This document shows, piece after piece, positions 18,865 to 27,429 of a DNA stretch of 64,000 nt (positions are counted from its first letter, which is position 1; every line of letters starts with the position of its first letter). The stretch is from Halorubrum salinarum (GTDB lineage: Archaea; Halobacteriota; Halobacteria; Halobacteriales; Haloferacaceae), in NCBI RefSeq assembly GCF_013267195.1, contig NZ_CP053941.1:2108001-2172000 (forward strand), in the 5' to 3' direction. Made by a program: the position numbers and the translations under genes. The notes under the pieces are model-generated. The model searched no databases and was not told the origin of the DNA. It saw only the letters and a program-made list of their open reading frames with translations.

Positions 18865-18939
18865 TGGGTTGGGGCAGATTTGAACTGCCGGCCTCCTCCA
18901 TGTCAAGGAGGTGTCATAACCGGACTAGACTACCAACCC
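18865..18939 (-). tRNA. tRNA-Val (anticodon GAC)
   Basis: A 75-nt tRNA on the minus strand. The acceptor arm GGGTTGG (from 18939) pairs with CCAACCC (to 18866), followed by discriminator A at 18865. The anticodon arm is CCTCC-TTGACAT-GGAGG, giving anticodon GAC (valine GUC/GUU), and the T arm contains GTTCAAATC. CCA is not encoded and no intron is seen in the anticodon loop. An AATTAC element ~40 bp upstream (~18978-18984) may belong to its promoter. Confidence 0.96.
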
Positions 18940-19186
18940 GCAGGGGCTTACTGACGCATCTCTTCGTTTCCGAGGGACGTAATTGAACCTTTCGTTTCCG
19001 CCTGCCCGCTGCCGCGGTTCCGAGCGATCGATCGGGAGACGGCGCGGCGACGATCCCGTCTCGTTCGGGCTCATCCGGGGTCGTCTCGGGTCGTCCGGGA
19101 TAGAACCCCACCGACCTCGCGCGGCGGTCTCTCGGCCGTCGGCGCGGTTCCGACCGGTTTTACCCGTTCGGTGAGAGTCCGTGGGT

Positions 19187-20311
19187 ATGGTCGACCTTGC
19201 CGCCCGCACGGAGAGGCTCGACGCGTACCTCGACGAGCGCGGGCTCGAAGCGGTCTGGTTCGCGCGCCCGAACGGGTTCGCGTGGCTCACCGGCGGCGAC
19301 AACGTCGTCGACGACGACGCGACGACGGGCGTCGCGGCCGCCGGCTACGACGGCGAGCTCCGCGTCATCACCGACAACATCGAGGCGGAGCGGCTCGCCG
19401 CGGAGGAGCTGCCGGACGCGTTCGCGGTCGAGTCGTTCCCGTGGCACGCCGACTCGCTCCCGGAGGCGGTCGCCGAGCGCTCGCCCGCGCCCGCGGCCGC
19501 CGACTTCGACGTGCCGGGCTTCGAGGCCGTCGACGGGAGCCGGCTCAGACAGCCCCTCACCGACGACGACGTCGAGCGGTACCGCGAGCTCGGCCGCGAG
19601 GTCGCGGCCGCCGTCGAGACGGTCTGCCGGAACCTCGAACCCGAGGACCCCGAGTACGAGGTTGCGGCCGGCATCGACATCTCGCTCGCCTCCCGCGACG
19701 TGGACACGCCCGTCGTCCTCGTCGGCGGCGCGGAGCGGGCGCAGTCGTTCCGCCACTACACGCCGACCGACGCGGCGCTCGGCGACTACGCGCTCGTGTC
19801 CGTCACCGCCGAGCGCGCCGGCTTGTACGCCTCGATGACGCGCACCGTCGCCTTCGACGCCCCGGACTGGTTCGAGGAGCGCCACCGCGCCGCGGCGCGC
19901 GTCGAGGCGACCGCGGTCCGCGCCACCGAGGCCGCGGCGGCCGGGGCCCTCTCCGGGGACGACGACGGCTCCGACACCGCCGGCGACCTCTTCGGCGTCA
20001 TCCGGGACGCGTACGACGCGGTCGGCTTCGGCGACGAGTGGGAGAACCACCATCAGGGCGGCGCGGCCGGCTTCGCGGGCCGGGAGTGGTTCGCGACGCC
20101 CGACGGTGACGAGCCGGTCCGGTGGCCGATGGGCTACGCGTGGAACCCGACGGTCCAGGGGACGAAAAGCGAGGACACGCACCTCGTCGCGCCGGAGCTG
20201 ACCGAGCGGCTCACGAAGACCGGCCGGTGGCCGACCCACGAGGTCGAGCCGGTCGACGTCGCGGGAGTCGACGGCGACCCCGTCGAGCTGGCGGCGCCGG
20301 TCATCCGATAA
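19187..20311 (+). CDS. M24-fold protein, probably a degenerate aminopeptidase
   Basis: A 374-aa protein with the creatinase/Xaa-Pro-peptidase layout: an N-terminal domain (AYLDERGLEAVWFARPNGFAWLTGG) and a C-terminal pita-bread domain. In active M24 enzymes the metal site includes D-F-G and a later S-D-x-T-R-T. Here the aligned residues are Ser205 (VSVTAERAGLY) and Ser216 (ASMTRTVAF), so both aspartates are gone. The usual HGTGHGIG region reads NHHQGGAAGF. It is therefore probably not a classical dimetal peptidase, and may bind a ligand or hydrolyse something else. The start is ATG 19187, with GGTTTTACCCG ~27 bp upstream as TATA. Confidence 0.78.
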   Translation: MVDLAARTERLDAYLDERGLEAVWFARPNGFAWLTGGDNVVDDDATTGVAAAGYDGELRVITDNIEAERLAAEELPDAFAVESFPWHADSLPEAVAERSPAPAAADFDVPGFEAVDGSRLRQPLTDDDVERYRELGREVAAAVETVCRNLEPEDPEYEVAAGIDISLASRDVDTPVVLVGGAERAQSFRHYTPTDAALGDYALVSVTAERAGLYASMTRTVAFDAPDWFEERHRAAARVEATAVRATEAAAAGALSGDDDGSDTAGDLFGVIRDAYDAVGFGDEWENHHQGGAAGFAGREWFATPDGDEPVRWPMGYAWNPTVQGTKSEDTHLVAPELTERLTKTGRWPTHEVEPVDVAGVDGDPVELAAPVIR

Positions 20312-20374
20312 CGGGGGCTCCGGCGCGGCGCCGGTTCCGAATAGCTCGCTCCGGACCGGGGCGCGCGCAGCGAG

Positions 20375-21763
20375 TCAGTAGACGTACTCGCTCTCGTCGA
20401 TGCCCACGTACCCCTTCTTCACGCGCCGCTTGTTCCACTTGTAGCCGAGCATGAGTTTCAGCGACTCCCAGCCGGACCGGTACGGCTGCGAGAGGAGGTT
20501 TCCGCCGGCCTCGGCGGCGAGCATCGCGTCGGCCGCCCCGATGACGCGGTTCCAGTCGTCCGGGCCGTAGTCGGCAACCATGTCGGCCATGGTCACGTTG
20601 CGGACGACCTCGTCGCCGATCGCCTCCTTCCAGCGGCGGTTGTAGGCGGCCAGGTCCCCCTCGGCAGCGAGTTCGCCCGCGATGGCGCCGGTGCGGACCG
20701 CGACGTGGTCGCCGCCCTCGTGGAACGCCGAGGTCGTCCCCATCGCACCGCCCGCGACCGCGATGCCGGCGTCCACGGGCGAGTCGATCGGCCGCGTCGA
20801 CGAGATCGGGTACGTCTCCGTCCCCTTCCGCTTGCCCGCCCCCTCGACCAGCGGGAAGTCCTCCTCGACGTCGTACTCGTCGCCGTACTGCCACTCCAGG
20901 AGGCGGCGGATGTACTCGCCGCCCTGCGGGATCGACTCGTCGTCCTCGCGGAGGAGGGCGTACTCCGAGGCGTCCACCTCGTCGATATCGAGGCCGATCG
21001 GCATCGTCAGGCCGACGCGGCAGACCCGGTCCGCGTTCGGGAAGATCCACGGGTACGCGGTCTCTCCGGGCATCACGCCCCACCAGAAGACGATGGCGTC
21101 GTTCACTTCCTCGAACACCTCCTCGGGGACGCGCCGGTACTCCTGGTAGGCGATGTGGTTCGCCGTGCGGGAGGCCAACCGCTCGGAGGCCTGCGCGTCC
21201 GCCGGCAGGTACTCGTCGAGGACGCGGTTCGTCACCGTCCGCTGCGGGCCGTCGGCGAGGACGACGAAGTCGGCGCCGACGCTCCCGCCGTCCGCGAGGT
21301 CGAGCACGTGGCGCGGGCCGTCGTCGCCGGGCGCGACCGAGAGGTCGGTGTCGACGCCGCGGACCGAAGTGCCGACGCGGTACTCGGCGCCCGCGTCCTC
21401 GGCGCGGTCGCGGAGCCAGTCGTCGAATCGCGCGCGCTGGAAGGTGTAGCCGAACTTGTCGTACGAGGAGTCGATGCCGGTCGAGGTCAGCGTCGCCGCC
21501 TCGTCGGGTCCGCGGAACTCCGCGCGGTTCAGCTCGCGCTGAACGACCCCGTCGTCGAACTCGTCGGGGTGGATCCCCATGATGTCCACCCAGTAGTCCA
21601 AGATGCCGGCCGCGTCGGTGGAGTCCGGGCCGAGGCGGTCGCGGTCGGCCCGTGGGACCCCCTTCTCGATGACCAGGGCGTCCGCGCCGCCGGTCGCGGC
21701 CGCGTGCGCCGCGGACGACCCGGCCGGCCCACCGCCCACGATCGCGACGTCTACGCGTTCCAT
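20375..21763 (-). CDS. Geranylgeranyl reductase-family FAD oxidoreductase
   Basis: A 462-aa flavoprotein. It opens with the FAD dinucleotide motif VDVAIVGGGPAGSSAA and has the later motif VGADFVVLADGPQ. AYPWIFPNAD resembles the YxWxFP signature of geranylgeranyl reductases, and GIAVAGGAMGTTSAFHEGG is the second FAD contact. Such enzymes saturate the isoprenoid chains of archaeal lipids or quinones; the exact substrate (archaetidyl lipid, menaquinone tail) is not clear. The basic C-terminus (YKWNKRRVKKGY) is unusual for a haloarchaeal protein and may touch the membrane. The start is ATG 21761-21763. Confidence 0.88.
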   Translation of the reverse strand: MERVDVAIVGGGPAGSSAAHAAATGGADALVIEKGVPRADRDRLGPDSTDAAGILDYWVDIMGIHPDEFDDGVVQRELNRAEFRGPDEAATLTSTGIDSSYDKFGYTFQRARFDDWLRDRAEDAGAEYRVGTSVRGVDTDLSVAPGDDGPRHVLDLADGGSVGADFVVLADGPQRTVTNRVLDEYLPADAQASERLASRTANHIAYQEYRRVPEEVFEEVNDAIVFWWGVMPGETAYPWIFPNADRVCRVGLTMPIGLDIDEVDASEYALLREDDESIPQGGEYIRRLLEWQYGDEYDVEEDFPLVEGAGKRKGTETYPISSTRPIDSPVDAGIAVAGGAMGTTSAFHEGGDHVAVRTGAIAGELAAEGDLAAYNRRWKEAIGDEVVRNVTMADMVADYGPDDWNRVIGAADAMLAAEAGGNLLSQPYRSGWESLKLMLGYKWNKRRVKKGYVGIDESEYVY

Positions 21764-21961
21764 ACCTCGAGAGGTTGCCGTCCGGCTATTAAATTCACGG
21801 TCCCCGACGCGGCGCGGACCGGACCGCCCTCCCGGCGCCACCGCGGGTCGCCGTCCCCCTCCGCCGTCGCCGGTGACCGATTGATCATGTTCGATGATCG
21901 GTGGTAAGAGCGCCGGAGAGACACGTTTTTAGGGGGCAGTGAGGATTCATCCGGCACACAA

Positions 21962-23317
21962 ATGGCACGCGAGACGTGGGCGACGCGAGCGGGCTTCATC
22001 CTCGCCGCGGTCGGCAGCGCGGTCGGGTTGGGGAACGTCTGGCGGTTCCCGTTCATCACCGGCCAGTACGGCGGATCGTCGTTTCTGATAACCTACCTGG
22101 CGTTCGTCGCGCTGATCGGGTTCCCGGCGATCCTCGTGGAGTTCGTCATCGGGCGCCGGACCGACCGGAACCCGGTCGGCGCGCTGCGGGAACTCGGCAG
22201 CGGCGTCTGGGGGTCCGCCGGGTGGCTATTCGTCGTCACCGGATTCATCATCCTCTCGTACTACAGCGTCGTCGCCGGGTGGTTCCTGCGCTACACGCTC
22301 ATCGGGATCACCGAGGGGTACACGCTGACCGACCCGGCAGAGGCCGAGGCGCTGTACCAGACGGTCTCGACGGGGCTCGACACGCTCGTCTTCCACGCCC
22401 TGTTCATGCTCCTCGTCGTCGGCATCATCGCCGCCGGCGTCAGACGCGGGATCGAACTGAGCGTGAAGGTGATGATCCCCGCCATCCTCGTGCTCCTCGT
22501 GGGCCTGGCCGCGTACGGGTTCACGCTCGACGGCGCGAGCGCGGCGTACGCCTACTACCTCTCGCCGGACTTCGGGACGATCGCGGCGAACTGGACGGAG
22601 ATCCTCCCCGCCGCGGCCGGACAGGCGTTCTTCACGCTCTCGCTCGGGATGGGCGTGATGATCACCTACGCCTCCTACCTCGGCGAGGACCGGAACCTCG
22701 CGGCCGACGCCGGGATCATCGCGACGCTCGACACGCTCGTCGCCGTCCTCGTCGGCTTCGTCGTCTTCCCCGTCCTCTTCACGGTCGGGATCGAACCGGG
22801 CTCCGGCGGTCCCGGCGCGATCTTCGTCAGTCTCACGGCCGCGTTCGCCGGGATCCCCGGCGGCCGGATCCTCGGGATCGTCTTCTTCGGCATGGTCGGG
22901 ATCGCCGCGCTCTCGTCGGCGATCAGCATCCTCGAAGTGCTCGTCTCCTACCTGATCGACGAGGTCGGCGTCGCCCGCGTCCCGGCGTCGGCCGCGCTGG
23001 GCGCCGCGGTGTTCCTGCTCGGCGTGCCGGTGACGATCGACTCGATCTTCCTCGGCCTGTACGACGGGCTCGCGTACGGCATCCTGCTCGTCCTCGGATC
23101 GCTGCTGCTCGCGCTGTTCGTCGGCTGGGTCGTGCCCGGCGTCGGCCGCGAGGAGCTCCGCAAGGGGATGGGTTCCCCCGCCGGCTTCGACGGCGCGTGG
23201 ATCTGGGTCGTTCGACTCCCCCTCGTCGTCGTCATCTTCGTCTCGTTAGTCCTCGGCGTCACCGACTACGTCGACTTCCTCACCGGCGGCTTCGCCGACT
23301 GGCTGGCCGCGCGGTAA
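21962..23317 (+). CDS. SNF-family sodium:neurotransmitter-type symporter
   Basis: A 451-aa membrane transporter of the LeuT/SNF fold with ~11-12 helices. The diagnostic first helix is GFILAAVGSAVGLGNVWRFP, with the unwound GLGNVWRF region that binds Na+ and substrate. LSLGMGVMITYASYL is typical of helix 6. Prokaryotic members carry amino acids with Na+; the substrate here is unknown. CACGTTTTTAGG at ~21922-21933 is the probable TATA box, giving a short leader before the ATG. It is divergent from the reductase gene across ~200 bp. Confidence 0.93.
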   Translation: MARETWATRAGFILAAVGSAVGLGNVWRFPFITGQYGGSSFLITYLAFVALIGFPAILVEFVIGRRTDRNPVGALRELGSGVWGSAGWLFVVTGFIILSYYSVVAGWFLRYTLIGITEGYTLTDPAEAEALYQTVSTGLDTLVFHALFMLLVVGIIAAGVRRGIELSVKVMIPAILVLLVGLAAYGFTLDGASAAYAYYLSPDFGTIAANWTEILPAAAGQAFFTLSLGMGVMITYASYLGEDRNLAADAGIIATLDTLVAVLVGFVVFPVLFTVGIEPGSGGPGAIFVSLTAAFAGIPGGRILGIVFFGMVGIAALSSAISILEVLVSYLIDEVGVARVPASAALGAAVFLLGVPVTIDSIFLGLYDGLAYGILLVLGSLLLALFVGWVVPGVGREELRKGMGSPAGFDGAWIWVVRLPLVVVIFVSLVLGVTDYVDFLTGGFADWLAAR

Positions 23318-23347
23318 CCGCGGTCGCGGGGGCGTCGCCTCCCCGCC

Positions 23348-24004
23348 TCAGACGTGTTCCTCGCGCGGCTGGACCACGACGAAGCCGTCGGCGCCGTCGA
23401 AGCGCATCTGGTAGCGCTCGCCCGACTCCTGGCCGATCATGTCCGAGAGGCTCCGGTTGACCTCCACGTCCGGCGACGTGCCGCCCCACGCGACGGTCGC
23501 GCTCGGGTCGGTCGCCACCGGCGGTTCCAAGACGATCGGGTCGCCGTGCGTCGTGATCGCGACGTAGCCAGGCCCTTCGAGGTAGACGTTGCTGAAGCCG
23601 CCGGCGAGCGCGCCGGCGAGGCTGTCGATGGTGTTGATCTCGTAGGAGAGCGACTCCTCGAACGCGAGCACGTCCTCGCCGTTGACCGTGATCGACTCGC
23701 CGGCGCCGAGCTCGATCACCTGGACCTTCTTGCCGTCGTCCGCGAAGTAGACGTGTCCGTCGCCCTCGACGGCCATGATCGGCGTCCCCTCGCCGGTCGC
23801 GGCCTCCTTGAGGAAGCCGGTGATCCCGCCCTCGGCCGAGGCCTTCCCGGTGAACGACACGTCGCCCGTGTACGCCACCATCGAGCCGGCCTTCGCCATG
23901 ACGGTGCCGGCGACCTCGACGTCGAGGGTGTAGCTGTTCTCGCGCTGGAAGGGTTCCGCGCTGTCGGTCGGTGCGTTCGCGGCGGTGAACTCGTCTAGGT
24001 TCAT
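23348..24004 (-). CDS. AIM24 family protein
   Basis: A 218-aa beta-rich soluble protein of the AIM24 (DUF124) family: VEVAGTVMAKAGSMVAYTGDV at the N-terminus, then GEGTPIMAVEGDGHVYFADDG and AFEESLSYEINTID. The mitochondrial namesake affects inner-membrane organisation; bacterial and archaeal members have no known reaction. Length fits the single-domain form. It converges on the SNF symporter gene with ~30 bp between stops, so the two are not an operon. Confidence 0.9.
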   Translation of the reverse strand: MNLDEFTAANAPTDSAEPFQRENSYTLDVEVAGTVMAKAGSMVAYTGDVSFTGKASAEGGITGFLKEAATGEGTPIMAVEGDGHVYFADDGKKVQVIELGAGESITVNGEDVLAFEESLSYEINTIDSLAGALAGGFSNVYLEGPGYVAITTHGDPIVLEPPVATDPSATVAWGGTSPDVEVNRSLSDMIGQESGERYQMRFDGADGFVVVQPREEHV

Positions 24005-24117
24005 GGTGCGGGGACCGAACCGTTCGGTTCGGCTGTACGGAGGTTTCCCGCTATTGGTTAAGAAGGTATGGGGCGGCGTGCGGGCGCGTCACAGGGGGCG
24101 CCCGCGACGCGCCGGGC

Positions 24118-24783
24118 TCAGTACACGACCAGCGCGAGGTAGAGCTGTCCGATCCCCGCGACGACCATCACGGCGCCGGCGATCCGCTTCAGCAGGCCGG
24201 CGTGGGCCATCACCCGGTTCGCGTTGCTGACGAGGCCGACGCCCGTCGCGACCGTGGTCGCGGCCATCAGGACGGCGACGGTGCCGGCGTAGACGCCGAC
24301 GACGAGGGTCGCCGCCTCGGCCGGGAGCGCGACCGCGCGGGCGACGACGCCGAGGAACACCGGCGCGACGCAGCCCGCGCCGGCCAGCGCGTACCCCGCG
24401 CCGAAGACGCCGAAGCCGAACACGCTCGCGCGCCGCTCCGGCAGCGGCACCGACACCGACGGCGCGCGCCCGCTGATCACGAGCAGGCCGAAGGCGATCA
24501 GCAGCGCTCCGACGAGCGTCTCGAAGACGGTGATGTTCGACAGCGTCGAGTAGCCGATCCGGACGGTGGCGCCGGCGAGCAGCGCGAACGTGGCCAACAC
24601 GCCGACCGCGGCCGCGACCCCGCGGGCGCCAGCGCCGACCACCGACGCGGAGTCGGCCTCGACGGAGTTCACGTAGAAGCCGACGTACCCCGGGAGGAGC
24701 GGGTACGCGCACGGCGAGAAGAACGTCGCCACGCCCGCGGTCACGGCGAACGGGACGTTCGTCGCGAGCGAGACGTCGGTCAT
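24118..24783 (-). CDS. ccdA: CcdA-type thiol transporter
   Basis: A 221-aa membrane protein with six helices, of the DsbD-beta/CcdA family. It passes reducing electrons from cytoplasmic thioredoxin to exported thiol proteins. FFSPCAYPLLPGYVGFYV holds the first conserved Cys-Pro pair, and AGAGCVAPVFLGV in helix 4 the second Cys. It is third in the operon SCO-TlpA-ccdA (16-bp gap from the TlpA gene). That fits delivery of electrons to the extracytoplasmic thioredoxin and to copper-site or haem-protein maturation. The start is ATG 24781-24783. Confidence 0.92.
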   Translation of the reverse strand: MTDVSLATNVPFAVTAGVATFFSPCAYPLLPGYVGFYVNSVEADSASVVGAGARGVAAAVGVLATFALLAGATVRIGYSTLSNITVFETLVGALLIAFGLLVISGRAPSVSVPLPERRASVFGFGVFGAGYALAGAGCVAPVFLGVVARAVALPAEAATLVVGVYAGTVAVLMAATTVATGVGLVSNANRVMAHAGLLKRIAGAVMVVAGIGQLYLALVVY

Positions 24784-24799
24784 CGGTCGCGCCGCCGGG

Positions 24800-25345
24800 T
24801 CATCGGTCGAGCGCCCGCTCGATGCCCGCGACGAACTCGTCGGCGGTGTGCGTCCCGGAGGTCGCCCAGCGGACGCGCCCCGAGGCGTCGATGGCACGCG
24901 CGCTCGGGTAGCTCCCGACGTTGAGCCGCGCCGCGAGTTCGGCCGCGACGTCGGCCGCGACGAGCCAGTCGCCGTCGTGCTCGCGCCACCAGTCGACCAC
25001 CGTCTCCTCGCTGACCGCCTCGCCGACCGGCTCCGTCGTCACGGAGACGAACAGCACGTCGTCGCCGATCCGGTCGTGCGCCGCGACGAGGGCCGGCATC
25101 TGCTCGGCGCAGGGCGGACACCACGTCCCGAAGAAGTCGACGAACGTCGGCCGGTCGGGCGCGGGGATCGTCACCTCGCCGTCGCGGCTTCCCGGCGCGT
25201 CGATGGCGTCTATCGTCACCGGCTCGACCGGCTCGGGGGCCTCCTCGCCCCCGAGTGAGTCAGGTACGCCGCCGGTCGCGACGGCGCCCGCTCCGCCGAG
25301 GACGCCGACGCTCGCGAGCCCCGCCAGCAGGTGCCGCCGCCTCAC
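24800..25345 (-). CDS. TlpA/ResA-like exported thioredoxin
   Basis: A 181-aa extracytoplasmic thioredoxin. The N-terminus MRRRHLLAGLASVGVLGG is a Tat-like signal or anchor. The thioredoxin domain has DFFGTWCPPCAEQMP (Cys76, Cys79) and the cis-Pro region GSYPSARAID. It probably keeps the SCO protein or cytochrome thiols reduced, receiving electrons from CcdA. Translation starts at GTG 25343-25345, overlapping the SCO stop codon in GTGA. An ATG-started longer frame runs inside the SCO gene and is rejected. Confidence 0.88.
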   Translation of the reverse strand: MRRRHLLAGLASVGVLGGAGAVATGGVPDSLGGEEAPEPVEPVTIDAIDAPGSRDGEVTIPAPDRPTFVDFFGTWCPPCAEQMPALVAAHDRIGDDVLFVSVTTEPVGEAVSEETVVDWWREHDGDWLVAADVAAELAARLNVGSYPSARAIDASGRVRWATSGTHTADEFVAGIERALDR

Positions 25346-26037
25346 GCCGTGACCACCCGTCTGAAGTCGTCGACGATCCGTTCCACGTCGGTGGCCGGCC
25401 CGCGCGGGTACGCGCGCTCGACGATGCCGCGCTTGTTGACGAGAAGGATGAGCCCGTAGTGCGGGAACGCGTACTCCAGGTTCTCGTACCCCTCGGCGTC
25501 CGTCTTCTGGATCTTGAGCCCGAAGTTCTCGTCCATCAGCTCGACGCCCGCCTCGTAGCTCTCGGGCCGCAGGAAGTGCCAGTTGCCGGCGTCGAGGTCG
25601 ACGCCCCGTCGGTTCGCGTACTCGCGGAGCACCGCCGCGGTGTCGCGTTCGGGGTCGAACGTAAGCGGCAGGAACGCCGCCTCGTCGCCGAACCCCTCCT
25701 CGGCGGCGACCTCCTGTGCGCGCCGCAGCCGGAGGATGAGCGCCGGACAGACGCCGTCGGGGCAGCTCGTGTAGAAGGAGGTCCACAGGAACGCCCGCTC
25801 CCCCTCGAACTGCGCCGTCGATATCTCCTCGCCGGTGATCGGGTCCGGCACGGTGAATTCGGGCATCTGGTCGCCCTGGATCGGATGAACCGGATCGCCG
25901 CGGCTCTGCTCCGGCGGGCCGAGGACCGTCCCCTCGGGACCGGAGTCGCCGAGAACGCCGGCACAGCCGGCCGTCGCGGTGGTCCCGGCGACGGCGCCGG
26001 TCGCGGCGAGCGTGCGGAGGAAGTGGCGGCGGTCCAT
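25342..26037 (-). CDS. SCO1/SenC-family copper chaperone lipoprotein
   Basis: A 231-aa exported protein. It starts with the Tat motif DRRHFLRTL and a lipobox ATAGC (Cys24). The thioredoxin-like SCO domain has SFYTSCPDGVCPALILRL, with Cys92 and Cys97, and the copper-ligand His in AFPHYGLILLV (His193). Canonical SCO proteins have CxxxC; here one extra residue gives CxxxxC. SCO proteins help build the CuA site of cytochrome oxidase. It leads the SCO-TlpA-CcdA operon. The start is ATG 26035-26037; upstream in-frame codons are not coding-like. Confidence 0.9.
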   Translation of the reverse strand: MDRRHFLRTLAATGAVAGTTATAGCAGVLGDSGPEGTVLGPPEQSRGDPVHPIQGDQMPEFTVPDPITGEEISTAQFEGERAFLWTSFYTSCPDGVCPALILRLRRAQEVAAEEGFGDEAAFLPLTFDPERDTAAVLREYANRRGVDLDAGNWHFLRPESYEAGVELMDENFGLKIQKTDAEGYENLEYAFPHYGLILLVNKRGIVERAYPRGPATDVERIVDDFRRVVTA

Positions 26038-26245
26038 GTCGTTGTCCGACCTACGTGGGCGCTCGTAAATGAACCCCGCGGCTGGTGGCGCGCGATGAAC
26101 ACGACCGCGGCCGCCAGAAGAGCCGGTTCGGCGGCCGTGAGCGGCCGTTCTCCGGAGACTGCGCGCTTGGACGAACGTCCGGAACCCCCGTGGTACCGTG
26201 ACCCTCGCAAGGGTTATCCCCGAACCGGCTGTACGTTTATTTGTA

Positions 26246-26452
26246 ATGGCAAACGGTAAGGTTGATTTCTTCAACGACACTGGCGGCTACGGTTTCATCT
26301 CGACTGACGACGGCGACCTCGACGACGACGAAGACGTGTTCTTCCACATGGAAGACGTCGGCGGCCCGGACCTCGAGGAGGGGCAGGAAGTGGAGTTCGA
26401 CATCGAGTCGTCCCCCAAGGGACCCCGCGCGACGAACCTCGTCCGCAACTAA
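26246..26452 (+). CDS. cspA: Cold-shock domain protein
   Basis: A 68-aa single cold-shock domain: GKVDFFNDTGGYGFISTDD with RNP1-like GYGFI, then DVFFHMEDV as RNP2. It is a nucleic-acid chaperone or antiterminator class, and the acidic linker (GDLDDDEDV) is typical of halophiles. The ATG at 26246 gives exactly the family N-terminus (MANGKVDFF). GGGTTATCCCC at ~26211-26221 may be the TATA box, and TTTATTTG lies directly before the start codon. It stands alone between the divergent SCO operon and radB. Confidence 0.95.
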   Translation: MANGKVDFFNDTGGYGFISTDDGDLDDDEDVFFHMEDVGGPDLEEGQEVEFDIESSPKGPRATNLVRN

Positions 26453-26649
26453 CCCTTCACACCGCGGACGGCGCGTCCGCACGAACTACCGGATTTCGGC
26501 CGTCGCTCGACGCGATCGGCGCCATCTCCGTTTCTCTCACACTTATAATACCTCGACGAGCGACGGCCAATGTCGGTCACGCGACGGCTGTCCTCCGCTG
26601 AGCGACGCGATCGACCGTTTAAATACGAGCGCGGGCCAAGGCGGTTCCA

Positions 26650-27357
26650 GTGAGCGATCCGATCCCGACCGGCTGTCGACCGGTCGACGAGCTGATGGGC
26701 GGCGGCTTCGAGCGCGGCGTCGTCACACAGGTGTACGGCCCGCCGGCCGCGGGGAAGACGAACCTCGCGCTCGCCGCGGCGGTCGAGGTCGCGGCCGGCG
26801 GCGACCGCGCCCTCTACATCGACACCGAGGGCCTCTCCATCGACCGGTTCGAGCAGTTGGCCGAGGGGCGGCTCGACCGGGGCGACGGCGACGACGACCT
26901 CGACGCGCTCGCCTCGCGGCTGGTCATCTCGGAGGCGTACGACTTTGACGACCAGCGCGAGGCGGTCCGCGACGCCGAGGAGCTCGCCGAGGAGGTCGAA
27001 CTGATCGTCTTAGACTCCGCGACGGGCTTCTACCGGCTGGAGCGCGCCGGCGACACCCAGGGCGGCGAGTCGCTCCGGAAGGTCGCAAAGCAGGTGACCC
27101 ATCTCCTCTCTCTCGCCCGGCGTCACGACGTCGCCGTGGTGATCACGAACCAGGTATTCACCGACCCGGAGGGGGACCGGGACCGCGCGCTCGGCGGTAA
27201 CACCCTCAACCACTGGACCGGCGCGATCCTCCGCGTCGACCGGTTCCGGGGCGGGAACCGCCGCGTGACCCTCGAAAAGCACCGGTCGAAGCCCGCGGGC
27301 GACACCGCGACCTTCCGGATCGTCGGCGACGGGCTCGCGGAGGGCGCGGACGGGTAG
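26650..27357 (+). CDS. radB: RadB recombinase paralogue
   Basis: A 235-aa RecA-fold protein lacking the N-terminal helix-hairpin-helix domain of RadA, as RadB proteins do. Walker A is YGPPAAGKTNLAL (~29-41), Walker B VELIVLDSATGFYRLE, and later VVITNQVFTDPEG resembles loop L2. RadB supports RadA in homologous recombination. The start codon is GTG 26650 (VSDPIPTGC). TATA CGTTTAAATACG (~26615-26626) lies ~28 bp upstream, so this message should be leaderless. A second TATA (26541-26549) lies further upstream before a 27-codon ORF that overlaps radB by GTGA. Confidence 0.95.
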   Translation: MSDPIPTGCRPVDELMGGGFERGVVTQVYGPPAAGKTNLALAAAVEVAAGGDRALYIDTEGLSIDRFEQLAEGRLDRGDGDDDLDALASRLVISEAYDFDDQREAVRDAEELAEEVELIVLDSATGFYRLERAGDTQGGESLRKVAKQVTHLLSLARRHDVAVVITNQVFTDPEGDRDRALGGNTLNHWTGAILRVDRFRGGNRRVTLEKHRSKPAGDTATFRIVGDGLAEGADG

Positions 27358-27429
27358 CCGACGCGGCGAGCGGCCGCGGGAGGCGGAAAAGAGGAGAGCG
27401 GTCGGTCGACCGGACGGCGGCCTACCGGC

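Noticed and set aside
15549-18986. A 1145-codon plus-strand frame crossing several genes
   Set aside because: It runs antisense to eif1A, the P-loop kinase, the DUF3006 gene and the MBL gene, with no recognisable domain.
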